This document shows positions 14,789 through 19,538 of a DNA stretch of 27,711 nt, one piece after another; the first letter of the stretch is position 1, and every line of letters begins with the position of its first letter. The stretch comes from a virus: positions 1-27,711 of the IMG/VR virus record IMGVR_UViG_3300035698_004014. One strand, written 5' to 3'. The notes under the pieces were generated by a model. It saw nothing but the letters and a program-made list of their open reading frames with translations, did not search any database and was not told where the DNA came from. The position numbers and the translations under genes are program-made.

Positions 14789-15013
14789 ATGAAAACTCTT
14801 AACTATAACTACGCAAAAAACTTGGAGATCTTAAAAGAGAACCTTAAAAGAGGTATGAGAAATGAGCAAGTGCAAGGTGTTATAAACTCACAAGAGAAAC
14901 AATTCATCAATGCTGATCAATATAATCAAGAAGAAAAAAATTATATTAATGAAATGAGAAAAGCAACAATTGAATTTTTTACCAATCTATCAATTCACAT
15001 TGTAAAAGCATAA
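14789..15013 (+). CDS. Small helical early protein (74 aa), unknown
   Basis: Start chosen at ATG 14789 (MKTLNYNYAKNLEILKENLK), right after the poly-A of the leader as in its sister genes; a GTG at 14777 in frame lies inside the hairpin. Predicted to be mostly helical with basic N-terminal and mixed C-terminal halves. Function unknown. Confidence 0.6.
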   Translation: MKTLNYNYAKNLEILKENLKRGMRNEQVQGVINSQEKQFINADQYNQEEKNYINEMRKATIEFFTNLSIHIVKA

Positions 15014-15014
15014 T

Positions 15015-15052
15015 TAATTGTGTGATTGATCACCTTAAGTGATTAAAAAAAA
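15015..15052 (+). promoter_or_regulatory. Short hairpin II leader, copy 5
   Basis: Same element as copies 1-4, stem at 15026-15046 with loop CTTAA, ending in A residues and the ATG at 15053. Only hairpin II is present. Confidence 0.8.
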
Positions 15053-15196
15053 ATGACTTATAAAATTGTAAGATTTTATCAAGATAAAGAAAGTAAAATA
15101 ATTAAAAGAGGTTTAACTCTTGATCAAGCACAAGAGCATTGTAACAGAGAAGACACTCACGGTAATGATTGGTTTGACGGATATACAAAAGAATAA
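15053..15196 (+). CDS. Small widespread phage protein (47 aa) of unknown role
   Basis: MTYKIVRFYQDKESKIIKRG, then LTLDQAQEHCNREDTHGNDW and FDGYTKE. I recognise the pattern (YKIxRFY...R.IK.GLTL..AQ.HC...WFDGYT) from many phage genomes, where it is an uncharacterised protein of about 50-60 residues. The His-Cys pair and C-terminal WFDGY are family features. It starts at leader copy 5. Confidence 0.8.
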   Translation: MTYKIVRFYQDKESKIIKRGLTLDQAQEHCNREDTHGNDWFDGYTKE

Positions 15197-15240
15197 TTAA
15201 AAATAACTAAGCCGTAGGATCGATTTTAAGATCTTATAAA

Positions 15241-15321
15241 TTGCTTGGCAATAGCAAAACACCTTATTGCTAGGCAAGAATAATATCTTAATTGGTGTGG
15301 CTACCTAAAAGCTAAAAATGT
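15241..15321 (+). promoter_or_regulatory. Structured leader element A (hairpin, possible pseudoknot, GCTACCTAAA hairpin)
   Basis: A 13-bp stem (15241-15253 with 15265-15277) has an 11-nt loop containing ACACC (15259-15263), which can pair with GGTGT at 15294-15298 as a pseudoknot. It continues into TGGCTACCTAAAAGCTA (TGGCT/AGCTA stem) and AAAAATGT before the ATG at 15322. A second copy at 16610-16689 keeps the pairing through compensating changes. The ~45 nt upstream (15197-15240) share GATCGATTTTAAG with that copy. Confidence 0.75.
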
Positions 15322-15567
15322 ATGGACAAAAAAATTAAAGTTGAAAAAATAGCAGAAGAAATAGAAAAAACTCTTGATGATTGGGATAATGATGATGAAA
15401 CAATGGAAAAGCTAGAGAAAGCTATGGAATATTTTTGCAGTAACTGGGATATTGCTGAGGGCTTTAAGCACGCAATACTGCTTACAATTCAAGATCAAGT
15501 TAATCATCACCTATGCGAGCAAGATCCTAAAGATTTTCAAGAGTTGCTTAAGTTGTTAAATAACTAA
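15322..15567 (+). CDS. Acidic helical protein (81 aa), unknown
   Basis: MDKKIKVEKIAEEIEKTLDD start, ATG being the second of an overlapping ATGTATG pair. All-helical, strongly acidic (DDWDNDDETMEKLEKAME) with a hydrophobic helix FKHAILLTIQDQVNHHLCEQ. No family recognised. Translation is probably controlled by structured leader element A. Confidence 0.6.
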   Translation: MDKKIKVEKIAEEIEKTLDDWDNDDETMEKLEKAMEYFCSNWDIAEGFKHAILLTIQDQVNHHLCEQDPKDFQELLKLLNN

Positions 15568-15595
15568 TTGGAGTAGCTACCTAAAAGCTAAAACT
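15568..15595 (+). promoter_or_regulatory. GCTACCTAAA hairpin leader, short copy
   Basis: TTGGAGTAGCTACCTAAAAG then CTAAAACT and the ATG at 15596. TAGCT pairs with AGCTA around ACCTAAA. It lacks the larger hairpin of elements A and B. Confidence 0.7.
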
Positions 15596-15715
15596 ATGAA
15601 AAAACTAATTAAAGAACTAGATATTATACTTGAGAAGATATGGAAAAAGTCGAGCGTTGAGTTGAGAATTGAGATACGGGGTTTTCAAAAAGCATTGAAT
15701 AATTTGTCAAAATAA
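15596..15715 (+). CDS. Small basic helical protein (39 aa), unknown
   Basis: MKKLIKELDIILEKIWKKSS then VELRIEIRGFQKALNNLSK. An amphipathic basic helix. The start is supported by the conserved GCTACCTAAA leader and the gene by tight spacing (4 nt) to the next. Confidence 0.55.
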   Translation: MKKLIKELDIILEKIWKKSSVELRIEIRGFQKALNNLSK

Positions 15716-15719
15716 AACT

Positions 15720-15959
15720 ATGACAACAGTTAAAGATTTTATTAAGGAACTTAAAAAGCTAGATCAGGATAAAAACATTAAGATAGCTTGTGATGAAGAG
15801 TGGAATACTATCTTTTGTGATACTGGAATAGAACAAGACGGAAAATATGGTGCTTATGTTATGTTTGGGCTTTCAGGATCAGAAGAGGAAAGTTATGAGG
15901 ATATAGCTAACGGAAAATTTGATCACAACATTGAGCCAATCACCGAGAAAGAAATTTAA
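15720..15959 (+). CDS. Small phage protein (79 aa) of a common unknown family
   Basis: MTTVKDFIKELKKLDQDKNI followed by KIACDEEWNTIFCDTGIEQD and an acidic tail. The pattern T-V-K-(D/E)-x-I-x-x-L-(K)-x-L-(D)-Q-D-x-x-I with a following beta strand is seen in many phage and mobile-element hypothetical proteins. No biochemical role is known to me. Confidence 0.7.
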   Translation: MTTVKDFIKELKKLDQDKNIKIACDEEWNTIFCDTGIEQDGKYGAYVMFGLSGSEEESYEDIANGKFDHNIEPITEKEI

Positions 15960-15975
15960 TTGTTAAATTAAAATT

Positions 15976-16395
15976 ATGAACAAAAAATTATTGTTAATTA
16001 GAAAAGAGAGTTTTACTGATTTTTACTTTAGTGATAAAGATAGCAGATATGATACTTGTGATAAGTTGATAAAAACAGGTTGCGTGTCTTTGACTGAACT
16101 TTTAAGAAATGTTGGATATATCCCAGTTGAAATGATAATCAATCAAGAAAACTTAGATAAGCAAGATAGAGAATATGCAGATAGAAATGGAGAAGTTTTA
16201 AGTCCTAACGAAAAATATGTATTAGAACTTCTCCAAGTTGAAAAAGAAACTTATTATGATGTTCAGATAGCTTTTACCCTAAGAGTAAAAGCTGATAGCG
16301 GTGATGAAGCAATAGAATATGTAGAAAATATCGAGCTACCTAGTGGATATGTAGAGGATAGCTTTGAGGTTTTTGGAGCAGATATAAGTAATTAA
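15976..16395 (+). CDS. Early protein (139 aa), unknown
   Basis: MNKKLLLIRKESFTDFYFSD start. The C-terminal part YYDVQIAFTLRVKADSGDEA with IEYVENIELPSGYVEDSFEV looks like a small alpha/beta module common in phage hypotheticals (a strand, a D/S-G-D-EA helix cap, then P-x-x-Y-V/I). The N-terminal half has no parallels I recognise. Confidence 0.65.
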   Translation: MNKKLLLIRKESFTDFYFSDKDSRYDTCDKLIKTGCVSLTELLRNVGYIPVEMIINQENLDKQDREYADRNGEVLSPNEKYVLELLQVEKETYYDVQIAFTLRVKADSGDEAIEYVENIELPSGYVEDSFEVFGADISN

Positions 16396-16401
16396 ATAAC
16401 T

Positions 16402-16578
16402 ATGAAAAATCTTAACTTTGATGACTACTTAAAAAAGGTTCATGCCAAACAATATCTAGGCACTGATGATGATATGTGTGATGATTTTGATAACTGGATA
16501 GTTGAAATGAGTCAATCAGACTTTATTAACTATCAAGCTAGATTTATCAAAATACTGCTAAAAGTGATAAATAACTAA
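16402..16578 (+). CDS. Small phage protein (58 aa) of a common unknown family
   Basis: MKNLNFDDYLKKVHAKQYLG then TDDDMCDDFDNWIVEMSQSD. The motif DDYL-x-x-x-HA-x-x-Y-x-G-x-DDDM-x-D-x-F-x-x-W is familiar from many phages and mobile elements, function unknown. Normal length for the group. It overlaps nothing and ends just before structured leader element B. Confidence 0.75.
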   Translation: MKNLNFDDYLKKVHAKQYLGTDDDMCDDFDNWIVEMSQSDFINYQARFIKILLKVINN

Positions 16579-16609
16579 GCCCCACGATCGATTTTAAGCC
16601 ATTATAAAT

Positions 16610-16689
16610 TGCCTAGTAATAGCAGAACACCCCTGTTATTAGGCAGTAATAATATCTTAATGGTGTGGCTACCTAAAAGCTAAAAATGT
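16610..16689 (+). promoter_or_regulatory. Structured leader element B
   Basis: Stem 16610-16620 with 16635-16645 (11 bp, two G-U pairs), loop with ACACC at 16627-16631 complementary to GGTGT at 16662-16666, then GGCTACCTAAAAGCT and AAAAATGT before the ATG at 16690. Compared with copy A several stem pairs change on both sides, which supports an RNA structure. Confidence 0.75.
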
Positions 16690-16782
16690 ATGAAGAAAGA
16701 AATGTTCAAACTACTAGACGAAAACTTTAAGAAAATATGTAGGGCTTTATATCCTGCAAGCTGTGATATTATACCTGTTTAG
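16690..16782 (+). CDS. Very small ORF (30 aa) behind leader element B
   Basis: MKKEMFKLLDENFKKICRAL then YPASCDIIPV and TAG. It has the same structured leader and ATGTATG start as the 15322 gene, which is the main reason to accept it. It could be a leader peptide: its stop lies inside TTTAGGTAGC (16778-16787), the exact complement of the leader loop GCTACCTAAA (16668-16677). Confidence 0.45.
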   Translation: MKKEMFKLLDENFKKICRALYPASCDIIPV

Positions 16783-16787
16783 GTAGC

Positions 16788-16815
16788 TTGACTACCTCGA
16801 CAGATTTGATATAAT
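16788..16815 (+). promoter_or_regulatory. Second rightward promoter
   Basis: TTGACT (16788-16793), a 16-bp spacer and TATAAT (16810-16815). It shares TTTGATATAAT with the main early promoter. The -35 lies within the inverted repeat AGGTAG-CTTGA-CTACCT (16781-16797), which could act as an operator or, in RNA, as a hairpin ending the upstream transcript. Confidence 0.75.
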
Positions 16816-16838
16816 TAACTTAATAACATAAATGTATG
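16813..16838 (+). repeat. Start-site direct repeat, copy 1
   Basis: TTAACTTAATAACATAAATG followed by TATGG occurs here and at 16984-17009, covering the start codons of two successive unrelated small genes. Confidence 0.8.
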
Positions 16839-16988
16839 GACAAAGAAACATTTGAGGCATTGAAAAGGGTTCTTAGCAATAGATACGGAAAAACGAGTAT
16901 GCAGTATAAATCTGACATAGAAAAACTTGAAAACTGGATTGACCAAGAAGAGCAATATCAAGAGCAAACAGAAAAAGCAATATTTTAA
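16836..16988 (+). CDS. Small charged helical protein (50 aa), unknown
   Basis: MDKETFEALKRVLSNRYGKT, then a Gln/Glu-rich coiled-coil-like C-terminus (LENWIDQEEQYQEQTEKAIF). First gene of the transcript from the 16788 promoter, with a leader of only ~14 nt and an ATGTATG start. Confidence 0.6.
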   Translation: MDKETFEALKRVLSNRYGKTSMQYKSDIEKLENWIDQEEQYQEQTEKAIF

Positions 16989-17005
16989 CTTAATAACATA
17001 AATGT

Positions 17006-17173
17006 ATGGCAAAGAAAATAGAAGAGACAAAAACCCAAGAGAACAAGTCTATCTCTATTAACTTTACAGAAAGTGATTTAGATGACTTGAGAAGCGGAAG
17101 AGAACTTGACTGGTGCTTTGATGGAATAGATGTTCATTTGTATATGGGAGAAGAGGAGGAAACAGAAAACTAA
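17006..17173 (+). CDS. Small phage protein (55 aa) of a common unknown family
   Basis: MAKKIEETKTQENKSISINF then TESDLDDLRSGRELDWCFDG and IDVHLYMGEEEE. The ISINFTESDLDDLRSG...W-x-FDG-x-D-V-H-L-Y pattern occurs in many phage hypotheticals. Its leader is a direct repeat of the preceding gene's leader. Confidence 0.75.
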   Translation: MAKKIEETKTQENKSISINFTESDLDDLRSGRELDWCFDGIDVHLYMGEEEETEN

Positions 17174-17174
17174 C

Positions 17175-17390
17175 ATGAAAAGCCCAAAAAGAAATAACAA
17201 AAGTGTGTTCTTCAAAGATTGGACTACCCAAAAATTGAAGGACGAAGCGAGGAACTACGATGAACTAATCAATGGTCATAACGGAGGATTTTCTTCTGGG
17301 GATATGAATAACTTTGATGGGATAAAAGAGGTTCTTTATAGTCGAGGAATAGAAATAAGTAGTAGCATAAGATTTACTAGATTTAACTAA
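17175..17390 (+). CDS. Small protein (71 aa), unknown
   Basis: Start at ATG 17175 (MKSPKRNNKSVFFKDWTTQK), 1 nt after the previous stop; a longer in-frame TTG start at 17130 would overlap that gene. FKDWTTQKLKDEARNYDELI followed by a Gly/Asp-rich turn and DGIKEVLYSRGIEIS matches a small phage hypothetical family built from two helices. Confidence 0.65.
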   Translation: MKSPKRNNKSVFFKDWTTQKLKDEARNYDELINGHNGGFSSGDMNNFDGIKEVLYSRGIEISSSIRFTRFN

Positions 17391-17396
17391 AAATGT

Positions 17397-17579
17397 ATGA
17401 TTAAAAAAGAAATCCTTGAAACAATAAGTAGGGTATATAAAGAGGTGGAAATTTTAAGAGATACTGCGACTGAAGACTCAGAAGAATATGACGATGAAAT
17501 GTTAGGAGATTTACAAGTTGTATTCAATAAATTGTCTGATGTCGTAGTTATGGTTAAAATGTTAAGAAAAAAATTATGA
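17397..17579 (+). CDS. Small acidic helical protein (60 aa), unknown
   Basis: MIKKEILETISRVYKEVEIL start, ATGTATG start context. Two predicted helices around an acidic linker (TATEDSEEYDDEM). Its stop overlaps the next start by 4 nt (ATGA), showing translational coupling. Confidence 0.6.
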   Translation: MIKKEILETISRVYKEVEILRDTATEDSEEYDDEMLGDLQVVFNKLSDVVVMVKMLRKKL

Positions 17580-17734
17580 CTAGAAGATACAGAGAAATAG
17601 ATAGACCACTAGGAGAATTGCCAAGTTATAGGTGTACGGCAACAATGGTAATTATGAGTATAGTTATTCTAGCTATAGCAATTCTTGTTATAACTTATAC
17701 AATATCTGAACTTGCTAGAGCAGTAAGCTACTAG
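17576..17734 (+). CDS. Small single-pass membrane protein (52 aa)
   Basis: MTRRYREIDRPLGELPSYRC then the hydrophobic helix MVIMSIVILAIAILVITYTI and a short tail. The basic N-terminus predicts an N-in topology. Overlaps the genes on its left by 4 nt. No holin signature beyond size and one helix, so only a membrane role can be stated. Confidence 0.6.
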   Translation: MTRRYREIDRPLGELPSYRCTATMVIMSIVILAIAILVITYTISELARAVSY

Positions 17735-17735
17735 A

Positions 17736-17879
17736 ATGAAGAAAGATGAGCTAACAGGCTTCAGCAAGCCAGTATTATTCTTTCTGAATATAGTTTACTG
17801 GACTGCTGGAGTTGTTTGGAGGTCAATAGTATTTATCCCGTATTGTATAACTGAATTAAAAAATAAACTAAAAAAATGA
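17736..17879 (+). CDS. Small membrane-associated protein (47 aa)
   Basis: MKKDELTGFSKPVLFFLNIV then YWTAGVVWRSIVFIPYCITE and a basic tail. One or two short hydrophobic stretches with aromatic residues. Its TGA overlaps the next ATG (ATGA). Function unknown. Confidence 0.55.
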   Translation: MKKDELTGFSKPVLFFLNIVYWTAGVVWRSIVFIPYCITELKNKLKK

Positions 17880-18148
17880 CAAATGTAGTAAAAAAAGTAA
17901 AGAAAAGAACAAAAGTTAATCCTCTCGGATTGAGCCACTATGACTTTTTTCGGAATGAGTACATGAAACTGAAAGACAGGGCTAAATTCACACCTACCGA
18001 AAGACTGTTTATGGAACTAAAATTCACAAAGAATAAGAAAAAAGGTATTAATCTATTTAATTCTATGAACCTTTTTGATAATAGTAAGAAGATGCAATTA
18101 CGGTTCGAAAGCCGTGCAATCGGTAAGGTAATAGATTTGATGGACTAG
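17876..18148 (+). CDS. Basic protein (90 aa), unknown
   Basis: MTNVVKKVKKRTKVNPLGLS start, highly basic throughout (KLKDRAKFTPTERLFMELKF, FTKNKKKGINLF). Likely binds nucleic acid. No motif is recognised. It is coupled to the membrane protein before it and lies 9 bp before an HNH-like gene. Confidence 0.6.
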   Translation: MTNVVKKVKKRTKVNPLGLSHYDFFRNEYMKLKDRAKFTPTERLFMELKFTKNKKKGINLFNSMNLFDNSKKMQLRFESRAIGKVIDLMD

Positions 18149-18157
18149 GAGGTTCTT

Positions 18158-18412
18158 ATGAGTCGGAGTAAGGGTAAGCGGAGTCATAAGACTAATAGGA
18201 AAAAGACCAAGCACCGACAGAGGAAGTTTAGAGGTAGGAACTATCACCATTTAATTCCTAAGGCGAGAGGAGGGAACAGAGAGCCTAGTAATCTCCTTCT
18301 CATGGGCATCGAGAAACATCGGTGCTGGCATCAAATCTTCGGCTTACTGAATTTGCGAGAAGTTATCCAGTTGCTAGAACGACTGGATAAGAAGAAAAGG
18401 AGTCAGAAATGA
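18158..18412 (+). CDS. HNH-like protein (84 aa)
   Basis: A strongly basic N-terminus (SKGKRSHKTNRKKTKHRQRK) leads to an HNH-like core NYHHLIPKARGGNREPSNLL with LLMGIEKHRCWHQIFG: His-His, the P-x-x-R-G-G turn, Asn, and later His residues. I read it as a compact HNH/beta-beta-alpha-metal nuclease-like protein; similar small proteins (HHL-P-S-R-G-G...N-L...KH-x-x-WH-x-x-F) occur in phages and bacteria. Cysteine zinc ligands of classical HNH are missing, so activity is uncertain. It has the clearest Shine-Dalgarno site of the window (AGGAGG, 8 nt before the start). Confidence 0.7.
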   Translation: MSRSKGKRSHKTNRKKTKHRQRKFRGRNYHHLIPKARGGNREPSNLLLMGIEKHRCWHQIFGLLNLREVIQLLERLDKKKRSQK

Positions 18413-18525
18413 ATAGAGAAACTATTCTTAGGATAATCTTAGCACTGGAAGACAGGATTTATTTGCTCCAGCAAAGATTGGCTTGGCTGAGAGAACAGCT
18501 AAAAAAAACTGGGCAAGCGAAGTAG
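18409..18525 (+). CDS. Small helical protein (38 aa), unknown
   Basis: MNRETILRIILALEDRIYLL then QQRLAWLREQLKKTGQAK. One long leucine-rich amphipathic helix, likely a coiled coil. Its start overlaps the stop of the HNH-like gene (ATGA) and has AAGGAG upstream, so it is a translationally coupled partner of that gene. Confidence 0.6.
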   Translation: MNRETILRIILALEDRIYLLQQRLAWLREQLKKTGQAK

Positions 18526-18530
18526 TTTGC

Positions 18531-18625
18531 CCTCTCTCCCCTAGTCGCAAGACTAGTTATATATCTTAGCAGATACTCCTAGCCCATATATGCCTGAGCC
18601 TTAGCTCTTGGGGTTAGGGGAGAGG
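18531..18625 (+). ncRNA. Candidate structured leader RNA hiding the ribosome site of the 18632 gene
   Basis: CTCTCCCCTA (18534-18543) is the complement of TAGGGGAGAG (18615-18624). Inside are a hairpin CTAGTC-GCAA-GACTAG (18541-18556) with a GNRA tetraloop, ATATAT arms (18559-18564 with 18586-18591) and GAGC-CTTA-GCTC (18596-18607), so a four-stem junction can form, with slight competition at 18541-18543. The 3' strand of the closing stem is the only ribosome site of the next gene (GGGGAGAGG, then A residues and ATG). It could be a riboswitch, thermosensor or protein-binding autoregulatory site. Confidence 0.55.
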
Positions 18626-18631
18626 AAAAAA

Positions 18632-18829
18632 ATGTGTAATAAAATTATGAACAAGTGTAGCTTTTGTGGAAAAACACCAGTGAAAATACGAGTTGGTTGC
18701 CCTTACGGTGAACCTGACTATTTCTGCAATAAAAAATGTATGTATAAAAAGCATGAGGAGAGTAAAAAAAAGCACGAAGCCTTCTCTTGTTTCCCTCCTG
18801 TTTGGATTAAAAGCGGTAAAAGATTATGA
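18632..18829 (+). CDS. Small zinc-ribbon protein (65 aa)
   Basis: Start at ATG 18632 (MCNKIMNKCSFCGKTPVKIR), 7 nt after GGGGAGAGG. CSFCG and FCNKKC give a Cys4 zinc site as in small zinc-ribbon proteins; the C-terminus is Lys-rich (KKHEESKKKHE). It probably binds nucleic acid or protein. Its ribosome site is part of a structured RNA. Its end overlaps the next start by 4 nt. Confidence 0.65.
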   Translation: MCNKIMNKCSFCGKTPVKIRVGCPYGEPDYFCNKKCMYKKHEESKKKHEAFSCFPPVWIKSGKRL

Positions 18830-19038
18830 ATACAGAACAAGACAATTACATAGATACTGAATACAAGGAGTCGTTAAAAGACTTTAAGTTTGAGTTTGGT
18901 AGCCCTGACCACATCAGAATTGTTACTGCTATGAAGATTATAGCTAAGAATGAGAAAGCCAAACAAACCCCCAAGATTATCGAAGACACTATAAAACTTA
19001 GAGAAACTGTTATTTGGTTAATAAAAATGGACTTTTAA
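18826..19038 (+). CDS. Small helical protein (70 aa), unknown
   Basis: MNTEQDNYIDTEYKESLKDF then KFEFGSPDHIRIVTAMKIIA and a helix TIKLRETVIWLIKMDF. Coupled to the zinc-ribbon gene by a 4-nt overlap and 1 nt from the next gene. No family recognised. Confidence 0.55.
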   Translation: MNTEQDNYIDTEYKESLKDFKFEFGSPDHIRIVTAMKIIAKNEKAKQTPKIIEDTIKLRETVIWLIKMDF

Positions 19039-19039
19039 T

Positions 19040-19537
19040 ATGAAAACAAATTGGAAAGTAGAAATTAGAACAAATTGCAAAATATGTGGCAAACCCTTAC
19101 CTAATGCGAGGTACAGGACTTATTGTTCTGCAAAATGTAGGAACAAAAGAAATAACAGGATTCAGGTCACGACTGGCTACGCTAAAAAATTTCAAAGAGA
19201 TAGACGAGATAAGATCGCAAGCGTTCCAAGTCCCGACAAGTGCCAATGCCTGATTTGTGGGAAATGGTATGTGCAAGTTTGTTCTCATGTCTACCACGTT
19301 CACGGTATGACTGGTAGACAATACAGAGAATACTTTGAGCTAGAGGTCAAGCGAGGAGTTGTTCCAGCTTGGTACAGGAAACTTAAGGGAGATATAGCAA
19401 TGGATAATGAAACTTATAAAAATCTAGTTAAAGGTGCTAAGTTCAGATTTAAGAAAGGACAAGATGGCTTGGGGGAGTATAAGCGTTCACCAGTCACGAT
19501 TGAGAGATTAAAAAAATTACACACATATAATAAATAG
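19040..19537 (+). CDS. Zinc-finger protein with MucR/Ros-like finger
   Basis: 165 residues. The N-terminal Cys4 finger has CKICGKPLPNARYRTYCSAKC; the second has CQCLICGKWYVQVCSHVYHV followed by HGMTGRQYREYFEL. The C-x-x-C-G ... H-x-x-x-x-HGMT-x-x-x-Y-x-x-x-F-x-L pattern is that of the MucR/Ros zinc finger, seen in bacterial transcription regulators and in phage-encoded DNA-binding or endonuclease-linked proteins. The C-terminal part (KNLVKGAKFRFKKGQDGLGE, RSPVTIERLKKLH) resembles a NUMOD-like DNA-binding tail. It is probably a DNA-binding regulator or a nuclease relative without a catalytic domain. Confidence 0.75.
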   Translation: MKTNWKVEIRTNCKICGKPLPNARYRTYCSAKCRNKRNNRIQVTTGYAKKFQRDRRDKIASVPSPDKCQCLICGKWYVQVCSHVYHVHGMTGRQYREYFELEVKRGVVPAWYRKLKGDIAMDNETYKNLVKGAKFRFKKGQDGLGEYKRSPVTIERLKKLHTYNK

Positions 19538-19538
19538 T

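Noticed and set aside
18531-18625. tRNA-like molecule
   Set aside because: The closing stem and arm sizes loosely resemble a cloverleaf, but there is no T-loop (TTCGA), no anticodon arm of 5 bp with a 7-nt loop, and no CCA-compatible end.
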